The position numbers and the translations under genes were made by a program. From an uncultured Magnetospirillum sp. (GTDB taxonomy: Bacteria; Pseudomonadota; Alphaproteobacteria; Rhodospirillales; Magnetospirillaceae), in contig NZ_CAINTR010000146.1 in NCBI RefSeq assembly GCF_903853455.1, forward strand, positions 1 through 35,982: DNA of 35,982 nucleotides. The letters run 5' to 3'. Each line of letters opens with the position of its first letter. Position 1 is the stretch's first letter. The notes below the pieces were generated by a model. That model was not told where the DNA came from, did not search any database, and saw only the letters and a list, made by a program, of their open reading frames with translations. This document shows positions 1 to 7,883 of this stretch, piece by piece.

Positions 1-112
1 CGGTAACCGTGACCTTATCAAATTCATTCCAGCCAAGTTCAGTGACCAACTCACGATCAATAACTATGAAGGTGCAGTCGTTAACAGCATAGGTTGCGAT
101 TTTGACGAACAT
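1..112 (-). CDS. Hypothetical protein, N-terminal 37 residues (runs off left edge)
   Basis: An open frame on the minus strand starts with ATG at 112 and is still open at base 1, giving MFVKIATYAVNDC followed by about 24 more residues. A G-rich stretch (GGGGG) about 8 bases before the ATG can serve as ribosome binding site. The visible part is hydrophobic and beta-like, ending in a segment with LGWNEFDKVTV, which faintly recalls the loop of AbrB-type swapped-hairpin proteins; this is a guess from a few residues. Base composition is clearly more AT-rich than the genes to the right, suggesting acquired DNA. Not recognised. Confidence 0.4.
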   Translation of the reverse strand, partial: MFVKIATYAVNDCTFIVIDRELVTELGWNEFDKVTVT

Positions 113-452
113 GTGATGCACCCCCGATAAATTTAGGGTTGTAGCATAGCCCTTTGGGGTTGGGGTTCAATCTGAAAAGTTATCTACTCGGCAGGACTTG
201 CCTACTTGATTAACAAATCAATAAGAAAAGTGTTAATGAATCTATAATTTATAATCAAATATTGCTACAGAAGTGCTACTAAAATTGCCCGAAATAAATA
301 TTTTTTATCTGGATTGACTTTTTTATTATCCTTATTTTTCAATGCGTTAGCGCCGTCCAATATATCAATGATCCATTTTATGAAAACTGCCCATTGATTC
401 CATTACCGCCGAGTCCCAGAATATAGTCGAAATTACTTTGAGGATCATAGAA
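113..452. other. AT-rich intergenic region
   Basis: These 340 bases are much richer in A and T than the rest of the left half, with runs such as TATAATTTATAATC near 245 and T-rich tracts near 300-340. No convincing gene is present on either strand. The region separates a leftward gene from a rightward lipoprotein gene, so promoters for both should lie here, but I cannot assign one -10/-35 pair with confidence. Composition changes sharply at about 440, where the GC-rich lipoprotein gene begins. Confidence 0.5.
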
Positions 453-830
453 ATGATCTGGCGTTTCGCCATCCTGTCCGGTGCGCTGATTGTGAGCGGA
501 TGCGCCTACATGAGCAAGGGCGGCATCGTCGACGCGCCGAAACCGCTTCCCAATCCCTATACCTTCTTCCAGCTGGAAGCCTTCACCCTGATCAACACCC
601 ACAAGACGGTGGGCGACCACATCATCGGCTGGATCACCGACAAGGATTGCTCCACCCCCCGTTCCGAACGGGGCGAGGAGTATTGCCGCGACTGGCCGTC
701 GAAGCCGGCGGCGCCGCAGCAAGTCTATTGTTACCGGACCCTGGCGACGCCAACCTGCTACACCCAGCCCTATAACGAGGGCAACGACCACCTGCTCGGT
801 TTCGTGCCGGCCTCGACGCCGATTCGCTAA
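453..830 (+). CDS. Small cysteine-containing lipoprotein, unknown function
   Basis: The 125-residue product starts MIWRFAILSG and has a type II signal peptide with lipobox IVSGC at residues 13-17, so it should be lipid-anchored after cleavage before Cys17. The mature part is polar, with several further cysteines (around KDCS, EYCRDW, VYCYR and TCYTQ) that could form disulfides in the periplasm. I chose ATG 453 because GAGGA lies 8 bases upstream; an in-frame TTG at 438 would overlap that site. I do not recognise the family. It heads a rightward set with the DUF2794 gene 69 bases downstream, though the gap allows a separate promoter. Confidence 0.75.
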   Translation: MIWRFAILSGALIVSGCAYMSKGGIVDAPKPLPNPYTFFQLEAFTLINTHKTVGDHIIGWITDKDCSTPRSERGEEYCRDWPSKPAAPQQVYCYRTLATPTCYTQPYNEGNDHLLGFVPASTPIR

Positions 831-899
831 TGCTCTAGACCTGGGCCGGATTGCGTTTCACTATGGCGGCACAGGTCCACCATAGGGCAGGCGACGAGG

Positions 900-1223
900 A
901 TGGCCTCACTGGTCCGTATGGCCGAATACAGGTCAAGACCCGGCTTCGTTCAGTTCGAACGGGCCGAGCTGAACCAACTTTTGGCGCTTTACGCGATTCG
1001 GGTGGCGAATGGCGACTGGCGCGACTACGCCATCGACCTGCATCCCGAGCAGGCGGTGTTCTCGGTGTTCCGCCACACCCAGGACCGGCCGCTGTTCACC
1101 ATCGCCAAGGGGGCGCGCAATTCCGGCTGGGTGATCCATTCCGGCGGCCGCGAACTGGCCCGGTCCCGATCCCTGGCCGATGTGCTGAGCATCTTGGCCC
1201 ACAAACCGCCGCAGTTGGTCTAG
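900..1223 (+). CDS. DUF2794 family protein
   Basis: This 107-residue cytoplasmic protein matches what I know of DUF2794, a small family from alphaproteobacteria: a FERAELNQLLALYAIRV segment, then DWRDYAIDL, then AVFSVFRHTQDRPLFTIAK, and a C-terminal segment with a Gly-Gly turn and DVLSIL. Length is typical. No biochemical function is established to my knowledge. ATG 900 follows GAGG directly with an earlier AGGCGA; the next in-frame Met (918) lacks any ribosome binding site. The stop lies 3 bases before the next lipoprotein gene, so the two are very likely co-transcribed. Confidence 0.85.
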   Translation: MASLVRMAEYRSRPGFVQFERAELNQLLALYAIRVANGDWRDYAIDLHPEQAVFSVFRHTQDRPLFTIAKGARNSGWVIHSGGRELARSRSLADVLSILAHKPPQLV

Positions 1224-1226
1224 TCC

Positions 1227-1769
1227 ATGCTCCATCGCCCGTCCGCAACCATCGCCATGGCCGCAGTATTGGCGCTGACCGCCGCCTGCGCCGGCTCGCC
1301 ACCGTCGCCGACCCACGAGTCCGCAGATGAACTGGCGGAGTTCCAGCAGGAGATTTCGGTCGACATCGACAAGGTCGACATCTTCCTGCAAAAGACTCAG
1401 CGGGGCGTCAACCTGTCCGACTTCACGCTCGGCTGGTTCACCATGATCCTGCTCAACGAGTTGTGCACCCAGGACCAGGAGCTGTTCGACCATCTCCACG
1501 TGGATGGGATGAACGTCGAGCTTTACCTGCGCAACGCGTTCCAGGCCAATCCGCAGCGGGAGATCGCCTTCATCGACGCCATGGCGCGGAAAACCAACTC
1601 CCCCATCCGGCTGGCCGCGCGCCACGCCCTGGAGATGCTGACCCGGATTCCCAATGCCGCCGACAGTTCCGAGATCCAGGCGCAAGCCCGCAAGGATCTG
1701 GCGGCAACCCTGGCGAAGTTGGAGACGGTGCTGACCCAGGTGGCGGATTCCGCCGCCCCCCGCCCGTAA
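1227..1769 (+). CDS. Lipoprotein, unknown function
   Basis: The 180-residue product begins with a short basic N-terminus, a hydrophobic stretch and a lipobox-like LTAAC (Cys21), followed by a Pro/Ser-rich linker, so it is probably a lipoprotein. The rest is predicted helical and mildly acidic with no motif I recognise. It starts 3 bases after the DUF2794 stop with no good Shine-Dalgarno of its own, which suggests translational coupling. A later ATG at 1257 would leave a signal peptide of only about 10 residues and is less likely. It is followed by two hairpin elements and a convergent histidine kinase gene. Confidence 0.7.
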   Translation: MLHRPSATIAMAAVLALTAACAGSPPSPTHESADELAEFQQEISVDIDKVDIFLQKTQRGVNLSDFTLGWFTMILLNELCTQDQELFDHLHVDGMNVELYLRNAFQANPQREIAFIDAMARKTNSPIRLAARHALEMLTRIPNAADSSEIQAQARKDLAATLAKLETVLTQVADSAAPRP

Positions 1770-1852
1770 GGCGCGACGACAGCACGCCATTACCGACGAC
1801 CAGCGGGAGGCGTTGCGGCCGAAGGCCGGCGCTTGAGGGGTATAAACAATGA

Positions 1853-2031
1853 AGGAGGGGAGGCGTTTGGGGATCGCCCCCCCTCCAAGCCCCTCCACGG
1901 CACTGGGGTTCGGGGATAGCCGCGGAGGAACGTCGTCAATGTGGTGCCGGTGGCGTCGAGGGGAGGATGTTGGGGCCATCCTCCCCTCTTCCGTTTCCAC
2001 CCGCGGCATTGGGGTTCGGGGATTGCCGCGG
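1853..2031. repeat. Two tandem copies of a hairpin-plus-GC box intergenic element
   Basis: Copy 1 (1853-1925) and copy 2 (1958-2031) share the same layout. Each has a G-rich/C-rich hairpin, then about 20 bases, then a 25-base box (1901-1925 and 2007-2031) that is identical at 23 of 25 positions and contains GGGGTTCGGGGAT. The copy 1 hairpin pairs 1853-1864 with 1875-1886 with one mismatch. The copy 2 hairpin pairs 12 bases perfectly. The second 25-base box is itself bounded by CCCGCGGCA and TGCCGCGGG. The layout suggests a REP- or BIME-like element. Confidence 0.6.
1958..1988. terminator. Perfect 12-bp hairpin between convergent genes
   Basis: GAGGGGAGGATG (1958-1969) pairs perfectly with CATCCTCCCCTC (1977-1988) around a 7-base loop, followed by a pyrimidine-rich tract on the plus strand. 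It sits between the stop of the rightward lipoprotein (1769) and the stop of the leftward kinase (2051), so it may stop transcription from both sides. It lacks a classical U-run. Confidence 0.5.
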
Positions 2032-2050
2032 GCAGACGGTGCCACCTGGG

Positions 2051-3085
2051 TCAGGCGGCGTTGACCTCCTGACCCAGGTTGGAAGCGTCCTCGGCGGGGA
2101 TCGATTCGGCCGGCAGGGTGAAGCTGAACGTGCTCCCCTTCCCCACCTCGGACTCGACCCACACCACGCCCCCCAGACGCTCGACCAGCCGGCGGACGAC
2201 CGCCAGCCCCATGCCGATGCCTGAGCCGGAAACCATCTCGGCTCCGTGAGGGCGATAGAATATCTCGAACATGCGCGCCACCCGGCTGGCCTCGATGCCG
2301 ATGCCGTTGTCGCGAACGAAGAAGGTCGTCATCTTGCCGTCCCGCTGGGCCGAGACATGGACCACCGGCCGGCGGTCGGCGGAATGGAAGCGCACCGCGT
2401 TGTCGATCAGCTGGACGAAAATCTCCACCAGCGACACCTGATCGACCGCCACGCTGGGCAGCGGATCCAACACCAGCGCCACATTGGCCGTCTCGAGCGA
2501 ATCGGCGAGCCGTTGACGCGCCACCGCCACCGCGGCGGCGGCCGAGCCGGTCTCCCGGACCACGGGAAGGCTGTCGACCGATACGAACGCCCGCAGGGCG
2601 CTGACCAGCGCCTTCATGCGCCGCGCCCCATCGACCACGTAGGACATGTAGAGCTTGGACTCGTCGTCCAGGCCGCGATCATTCTGCTCCAGCAACTGAG
2701 CATAGGCGACCATGCGCCGCAGGGGCTCCTGCAGATCGTGGGCGGCGACGTCGGACACCCGCTCGAGATCGGCCACATACCGGCGCAGCCGATCACGGCA
2801 ATCCTTCAACTCGGCATCCTTGACCCGCAATTCCTCGGTGATCTTGCGGTGCCGGCGCATGGCCTGAACCAGCACCAGCGCCACCACCGCCACGCCGATG
2901 ATCTGCATGGTGGCGGCACCGAGATTGCCGATCTCGGCCCCCCGGGGCAAAGCCTGAAGCGCCAGGGGCATCACGCCGCGAGCGGCGCCCACGTCCCACC
3001 ACAATCCGAACCAGACCAGAACCACGACCAGACCGCCGAACAGCGGCAACAGCCGGTTCAGGCCGCCGTCTTCATCGCCATTCAT
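2051..3085 (-). CDS. Membrane-bound sensor histidine kinase
   Basis: The 344-residue protein has two membrane helices (about residues 12-31 and 57-75) with only a short segment between them, a short coiled coil, a HisKA domain with VAAHDLQEPLRRM (phosphoacceptor about His116) and a HATPase domain with an N-box (LIDNAVRF), G1 (VRDNGIGIE) and G2 (GIGMGLAVV). The HDLxxPLR form is typical of kinases related to bacteriophytochromes, but no sensor domain is present. ATG 3085 is preferred because AGGGA lies about 10 bases upstream; an in-frame start at 3166 would add a polar tail. It is divergent from the TorR-like regulator across 182 bases, so the two are the natural pair. The input signal is unknown. 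Confidence 0.88.
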   Translation of the reverse strand: MNGDEDGGLNRLLPLFGGLVVVLVWFGLWWDVGAARGVMPLALQALPRGAEIGNLGAATMQIIGVAVVALVLVQAMRRHRKITEELRVKDAELKDCRDRLRRYVADLERVSDVAAHDLQEPLRRMVAYAQLLEQNDRGLDDESKLYMSYVVDGARRMKALVSALRAFVSVDSLPVVRETGSAAAAVAVARQRLADSLETANVALVLDPLPSVAVDQVSLVEIFVQLIDNAVRFHSADRRPVVHVSAQRDGKMTTFFVRDNGIGIEASRVARMFEIFYRPHGAEMVSGSGIGMGLAVVRRLVERLGGVVWVESEVGKGSTFSFTLPAESIPAEDASNLGQEVNAA

Positions 3086-3267
3086 GGAGAAAATATCCCT
3101 GGCCACCGTGGACTCCGCGCTTTTCCACCCCGCCCGTCCCAAGCGGACAGGGCTGCATGGCGACACTTATACCGGCTTAATCCCAACGGAATTACGGCAG
3201 CGATTGAATTGCCGGCCAATACCCTGTAAACGCTCTATGAACACACCTGTCTCGACCGGAGAACGCA

Positions 3268-3972
3268 GTGTCGGTGAAGTCTCACGTCCTTATCGTCGAA
3301 GATGAACCCGTCACCCGCGCCAAGCTGGCCGCCTATCTGATCGCGGAAGGCTTCCAGGTCAGCGAGGCGGCGGATGCGCGGGACATGAAGGCCATCGTGG
3401 CGAAAACCATTCCCGATGTGGTGTTGCTCGACATCAACCTGCCCGACGAAAGCGGCCTGATCCTGGCTCGCGAATTGCGGGCCAAGTCGTCGGTCGGCAT
3501 CATTCTGGTGACCGCCCGCCAGGACGAGACCGATCGCATCGTCGGCCTGGAGATCGGCGCCGACGACTACATCACCAAACCGTTCAATCCGCGTGAACTG
3601 GCGGTGCGGGTTCGCAATCTTCAGCGCCGGGTCGCCCCCACCATGGCGGCGGAACGCTCCGCGTCGGGGATCTATGCGTTCGCCGGCTGGCGCCTGGACT
3701 GCGACGCCCGCCAATTGATCTCGCCGGCCGGAGAGAGCGTGCGTCTGACCCGTGGTGAATTCGACGTTCTCGCCGCCCTGGCCCGCAATGCCGGCCGCGC
3801 CCTGACGCGCGACCAGTTGCTGGACATGACCCAGCATGACGGCGAAGCGGTGATCGACCGCACCATCGACGTGCTGGTCGGGCGGCTGCGGCGCAAGATC
3901 GAGGTGGATTCCCGCCACCCGGGCATCATCCTGACCGTCCACGGGGTCGGCTACCGTCTGGTCGCCAGCTAA
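3268..3972 (+). CDS. OmpR-family response regulator, TorR-like
   Basis: This 234-residue regulator has an N-terminal receiver (acidic pair Glu11-Asp12, phosphoacceptor Asp55 in LLDINLP, Thr in LVTAR, Lys in ITKPFNP) and a C-terminal winged helix ending VHGVGYRLV. The receiver and the TRGEFDVLAAL stretch resemble TorR, which controls trimethylamine-N-oxide respiration in enterobacteria, but no torCAD genes are visible, so the name is not used. Start is GTG 3268 with GGAG 6 bases upstream. It is divergent from the kinase at 2051-3085, and its stop directly abuts the stop of the convergent hybrid kinase. It is the only DNA-binding output protein in the signalling block. Confidence 0.9.
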   Translation: MSVKSHVLIVEDEPVTRAKLAAYLIAEGFQVSEAADARDMKAIVAKTIPDVVLLDINLPDESGLILARELRAKSSVGIILVTARQDETDRIVGLEIGADDYITKPFNPRELAVRVRNLQRRVAPTMAAERSASGIYAFAGWRLDCDARQLISPAGESVRLTRGEFDVLAALARNAGRALTRDQLLDMTQHDGEAVIDRTIDVLVGRLRRKIEVDSRHPGIILTVHGVGYRLVAS

Positions 3973-5892
3973 CTACCCCGCCGCGTCCAAGGCCCGCTCC
4001 AGGGCCTCGACCGACGCCGTCCATAATTGCCCGAGATCGTCGACCGAACCGTCGGCCAACGGACTGCCTTGCCGCGCCATGTCCTCCAGCGACCGGCACC
4101 CGGCCGCCAGGGCCCCCAGATGCAAGGAGAACGCGCCGCCGGCCATGCGGTGGGCCACCTTGGCCAGTTCGGGCAGGTTGCCGTCGCCGGCCAGGGTTTG
4201 AATGGCGTCCAGATCGGCCGAGGACGACCGCCGGAACAGCGCCACCAGCCCCACCATGCGCTCCCGTCCCAGGTCGCGCAGATCGGCCAGCAGATCGGGC
4301 AACGACACCAGCGGCGCCTCGGCGGAGGGAAGAGGGGGCGCGCCTTCGCCGGCCCCGAGATCCGCCATCAGCCGGCCGAAATCGTCCACCCGGAACGGCT
4401 TGGCCAGACAGCCCCTGATGCCGGCCTCCCGCCAGCGGCGTTCGTCCTCGCGGACCGGATTGGCGGTCAGCAGATAAAGCGGCAGCCGCCCGGCCTCGCC
4501 CGGCAAGGTCTTGATGGCCTTGCCGGTCTCGATGCCGTCCATGCCCGGCATGCGCATGTCGAGCAGCGCCACGTCGAACCCGCCGGAGCGGGCCGCCTGC
4601 ACCGCGCTGAAGCCGTCATTGGCCGATACCACCGTGTGGCCGCGCCGCTCCAGCAGGCCGGCGGCAACGGCGCGGTTGACTTCGTTGTCGTCCACCAGCA
4701 GCACCCGGCACGGCCGGACCGACGCCCCGGGAGAGTAATGGCTCCGCTTCGGTTCGGCCCCGGTGGCGGGCAGCCGCAGGTCGATGCGGAACGTACTCCC
4801 TCGTCCCTCCTCGCTGACACAGTCGATGGAACCGCCCATCAAATCGACCAACCGCCGACAGATGGCCAACCCCAGGCCCGCACCGGCGAAGCGCCGGGCG
4901 GCGCCGCTGTCGCCCTGCCAGAACTCGGTGAACAGATTGGGGCGGGCTTCGGCGGCGATGCCGATGCCGGTGTCGATCACCGAGAAACGCAGGACCTGCA
5001 CCCCGTCCCTGGGGTCGAGGGTCTCCACCGCGATGGTGATGCTGCCCTTGTCGGTGAACTTGATGGCGTTACCCACCAGATTGAACAGGATCTGACGCAA
5101 CCGCAGACGGTCGCCGACGACGAAGCGTTCGATGCCCTCGCCAAAGCAGGTGGTCAGGGGCAGGTCCTTCTCGTCGGCGCGGGCCGCCAGCACCAGCCGG
5201 ACCTCGTCCACCGCCTCGACCAGGTCGAACGGCTCGGATTCCAGGGTCAGGCCGTTGGCGTCCAGCCGGGCGAAGTCGAGAACGTCGTTGACCAGCCCCA
5301 GCAGAAGCTCGCCCGACGACACCAGGGTTTCGGCGAAGGAACGCTGGCGGTTGTCCAGCGGCGATTCCAGCAGCAACCGCGCCATGCCGAGCACGCCGTT
5401 GAGCGGGGTGCGGATTTCATGGCCCATCATGGCGAGGAACACCGACTTGGCGCGGGCCGCCTGCTCGGCGGTGTCGCGGGCCTCGCGCAGCGCCTCCTCG
5501 CCCACCTTGCGCTCGATGGCGTAGCGCACCACCCGCGACAGGATGAAGGCGTCGCCCATGCCCTTGACCAGATAGTCCTGGGCCCCGCGCTTGAGGGCCT
5601 CCAGCGCCACCGCGTCGTCGTCGTTGCCGGTCAGCACCACCACCGGCAGACGCGGCGCTGCCTCGGTCAAGGCGCCGAGGGTGCCGATGCCGGAAGAATC
5701 GGGCACCCCGAGATCGGCCAGCACCACGTCGAAAGCGGTGGCGTCCTGGCTCAGCCGCGCCACCGCCTCGGCCAGACGGCCGACCACGGTGACCTCGAAC
5801 GGCGTCGTCTTGACCCGGCGCAGCATCTGCCCCACCAGACGGGCGTCGGCGGGATCGTCTTCGAGCAGCAGGACGCGGATGGGAGCGGTCAC
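3973..5892 (-). CDS. Hybrid histidine kinase: REC-HisKA-HATPase-REC-Hpt
   Basis: The 639-residue protein is soluble. In order it has a receiver (Asp60 in VVLADLGVPDS), HisKA with MMGHEIRTPLNG (His158), HATPase about 262-373 (NLVGNAIKF, IDTGIGI, GAGLGLAI), a second receiver (Asp445 in LLDMRMPGMDG) and a C-terminal Hpt domain (His581 in VAHRMAGGAF). All phosphorelay residues are present, so it can pass phosphate His-Asp-His internally and hand it to an external receiver. With an N-terminal receiver instead of a sensor, its input is probably another kinase. It starts with GTG at 5892, overlapping the stop of the upstream receiver gene by 4 bases (GTGA), so the two are translationally coupled. 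Confidence 0.92.
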   Translation of the reverse strand: MTAPIRVLLLEDDPADARLVGQMLRRVKTTPFEVTVVGRLAEAVARLSQDATAFDVVLADLGVPDSSGIGTLGALTEAAPRLPVVVLTGNDDDAVALEALKRGAQDYLVKGMGDAFILSRVVRYAIERKVGEEALREARDTAEQAARAKSVFLAMMGHEIRTPLNGVLGMARLLLESPLDNRQRSFAETLVSSGELLLGLVNDVLDFARLDANGLTLESEPFDLVEAVDEVRLVLAARADEKDLPLTTCFGEGIERFVVGDRLRLRQILFNLVGNAIKFTDKGSITIAVETLDPRDGVQVLRFSVIDTGIGIAAEARPNLFTEFWQGDSGAARRFAGAGLGLAICRRLVDLMGGSIDCVSEEGRGSTFRIDLRLPATGAEPKRSHYSPGASVRPCRVLLVDDNEVNRAVAAGLLERRGHTVVSANDGFSAVQAARSGGFDVALLDMRMPGMDGIETGKAIKTLPGEAGRLPLYLLTANPVREDERRWREAGIRGCLAKPFRVDDFGRLMADLGAGEGAPPLPSAEAPLVSLPDLLADLRDLGRERMVGLVALFRRSSSADLDAIQTLAGDGNLPELAKVAHRMAGGAFSLHLGALAAGCRSLEDMARQGSPLADGSVDDLGQLWTASVEALERALDAAG

Positions 5893-6323
5893 GCCGGCAA
5901 CTGGGCCGTACCGAACCAGAAATCCTCGATGGAGTGGATGGCCGCGGTAAACGCCTCCACATCCATGGGCTTGGCAACATAGCTGCTGGCCCCGAGGGAA
6001 TAGGCTTTCTTCACGTCGCGCTCGGCCCCGGAGGTGGACAGGATCACCACCGGAATGGTCTTGAGGACCGAATCGGCGCGGATTTCCTCCAGGATCTCGT
6101 GGCCGTTGCGACCGGGCAGGTTGAGATCGAGCAGGATCAGGTCGGGCCGCGGCGCCTGTTCATGGCTGCCGCGACGCCGCAGGAACGCCATGGCCTCGCC
6201 GCCATCCACGACGTGATGCAGCCGGCAGGAATGGTGCGAGCGGCGCATGGCGATGCGCACCAACCCGGCATCGCCCGGATCATCCTCGATCAATAGCACG
6301 TCATGCATGACTTTACGGCTCAC
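5889..6323 (-). CDS. Single-domain response regulator, Rcp1-like
   Basis: A lone receiver of 144 residues: acidic residues in LLIEDDPGD, phosphoacceptor about Asp66 in LILLDLNLPGRNG, Ser/Thr in VILSTSG and Lys in VAKPMD. The long loop before the Asp and the C-terminal helix resemble Rcp1-type receivers that partner bacteriophytochrome-like kinases. There is no output domain, so it acts by protein contact or phosphotransfer. I chose GTG 6323 because GAGG sits 6 bases upstream; ATG 6308 is possible but its Shine-Dalgarno would be 21 bases away. It lies between a PAS kinase of the matching type and a hybrid kinase it overlaps by 4 bases. Confidence 0.88.
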   Translation of the reverse strand: MSRKVMHDVLLIEDDPGDAGLVRIAMRRSHHSCRLHHVVDGGEAMAFLRRRGSHEQAPRPDLILLDLNLPGRNGHEILEEIRADSVLKTIPVVILSTSGAERDVKKAYSLGASSYVAKPMDVEAFTAAIHSIEDFWFGTAQLPA

Positions 6324-6387
6324 CGAAAACCTCGATTCGCTACAGCCCAAGGACGAAGTTGGATCAAAACAAGAGTGACCGCAAGGG

Positions 6388-7692
6388 TTAGCTCACCATC
6401 TCCACCGGCTCGCGCATCTTGGGCCAGGTGAAGGCCAAGGTGGTTCCGTTCCCCTCGCGCGGCTCGACCTTGATGGTGCCGCCATGGCGTTCGACGATCT
6501 TCTTGGCGATGGCCAGGCCGACCCCGGTTCCCTCGAATTCGTTGCGGGCATGCAGGCGCTGGAAAATGCCGAAGACCCGCTCGGCATGTTCGGGAGGAAT
6601 GCCGATGCCGTTGTCGGACACCGAGACGCGCCAGAGTTCGCCCTGGTCCTCGTAGCCGACCATGACCTGGGGCGGCTGGTCGGGCCGGCGATACTTGATG
6701 GCATTGCCGATCAGGTTCTGGAACAGACGCTCCATCTCGCTTTCGTCACCCAGAACCATGGGCGGTTCGCCCACGGTTTTGACGGAGGCGCCGGAATCCT
6801 CGATCTCGAATTGCAGATCCGTCACGGCGGCCTCGGCGGCCTTGCCCATGGACACAGGCTGGTCGGTCGATGTCCGCCCGACGCGGGAATAGGTCAGCAG
6901 ATCGGTAATCAGCCGATCCATGCGGCGCACGCCGTCGCGGACGAAGGTCATGTATTCCAGGGCGTCGCCGTTCAGGTTGCCCTGAAGCTCCTCTTCCATC
7001 AGCGACACATAGCTGCCCACCACGCGCAACGGCTGGCGCAGATCGTGGGACGCCACATAGGCGAACTGCTCCAACTCCTCGTTGGAGCGCCACAATTCGC
7101 GAATCAGGCCGTCCAGTTCGTCTTCCAGGCGCTTGCGCTCGGTGACATCCTGGATGGTGGCGTCCAGACGGACCGAGCCCCCATGCTCGTCGCGGCCCAC
7201 ATCGGCGCGGCCGTGCAGGATGCGGATCTCGCCGTCGGGACGGATGACGCGGAAATACTCGTCGGTGCGCCGCCCCTCGCGCACCACGTCGTCCATGGCC
7301 GCCTGCACCAGGGCGCGATCAGCGGGATGAACACAATCGAGGAGCAGGTTGGGCGACGGCTCGCATTGGCCCGGCTCCAGCCCCAGGATGGCGTGGAACC
7401 CGTCGGACCACACCGACAGCCCGGTTCTCAGGTCGCGTTCGCCGCTGCCCAGCTGGGCGACGCGCTCGGCATTGGACAGCAAGGTGCGCCCACGCCGGAC
7501 GGCGTCCTCGTAGGCCGCTTCGAGCCGTTCGGCGCGGGCGGCGATGGAAGCCTCCATCCGGCGACGAAGTCCCTGCCCCACCCACAGGCCGAGCAAAGCC
7601 CCCACCAGCACGGTGGCCAAACCGATGACCACCAACGTCCCGGAGAGAATGACGCCCCAAACCACCCAGCCCATCAGCGCGGCCGGCAGCAC
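6388..7692 (-). CDS. Membrane PAS-domain histidine kinase
   Basis: From GTG 7692 the product is 434 residues: hydrophobic N-terminus (about 1-38), a linker helix, a PAS domain of the PAS_3 type (about 75-190, ending ATIQDVTERKR), HisKA with YVASHDLRQPLRV (His216) and HATPase with LIGNAIKYR, VSDNGIGI and GTGVGLAIA. The kinase core is of the bacteriophytochrome-like type without a chromophore domain. The frame stays open upstream to 7806 without ATG, GTG or TTG; that stretch reads like coding sequence and contains an ATT at 7773 behind AGAGGA, so the true start may be there (461 residues). It precedes the single-domain receiver by 64 bases and is probably its cognate kinase. Confidence 0.88.
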   Translation of the reverse strand: MLPAALMGWVVWGVILSGTLVVIGLATVLVGALLGLWVGQGLRRRMEASIAARAERLEAAYEDAVRRGRTLLSNAERVAQLGSGERDLRTGLSVWSDGFHAILGLEPGQCEPSPNLLLDCVHPADRALVQAAMDDVVREGRRTDEYFRVIRPDGEIRILHGRADVGRDEHGGSVRLDATIQDVTERKRLEDELDGLIRELWRSNEELEQFAYVASHDLRQPLRVVGSYVSLMEEELQGNLNGDALEYMTFVRDGVRRMDRLITDLLTYSRVGRTSTDQPVSMGKAAEAAVTDLQFEIEDSGASVKTVGEPPMVLGDESEMERLFQNLIGNAIKYRRPDQPPQVMVGYEDQGELWRVSVSDNGIGIPPEHAERVFGIFQRLHARNEFEGTGVGLAIAKKIVERHGGTIKVEPREGNGTTLAFTWPKMREPVEMVS

Positions 7693-7883
7693 GGCCAGCC
7701 CGCCCCCGAACAGGGCGCCCAGCAGCGGCAGGATTTCGACAGCGCGAGTCTCGGAATTGATGGTCCGGCGAATGGCCTTGAATCCTCTTTCGGTTCCGGC
7801 AACAGCTTAAGGGCTGCCCTCCGAACCGGCAACCCGTTACCATGCGGCGCAGCATCATGCCAACCGATCCCATGGAGAACCGC

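Noticed and set aside
933-2162. Long minus-strand frame of 409 codons
   Set aside because: It runs antisense through the DUF2794 and lipoprotein genes, which have family features and signal peptides; the frame is typical of high-GC antisense reading.
3178-3240. TTGAAT-N17-TAAACG as promoter of the TorR-like gene, and CGGCA/TGCCG as its operator
   Set aside because: The -10 matches only half of the consensus and the inverted repeat is only 5 bp; both could be chance.
4027-5982. 651-codon plus-strand frame
   Set aside because: It is antisense to the hybrid kinase, with a His/Gln/Arg-rich composition and no domain.
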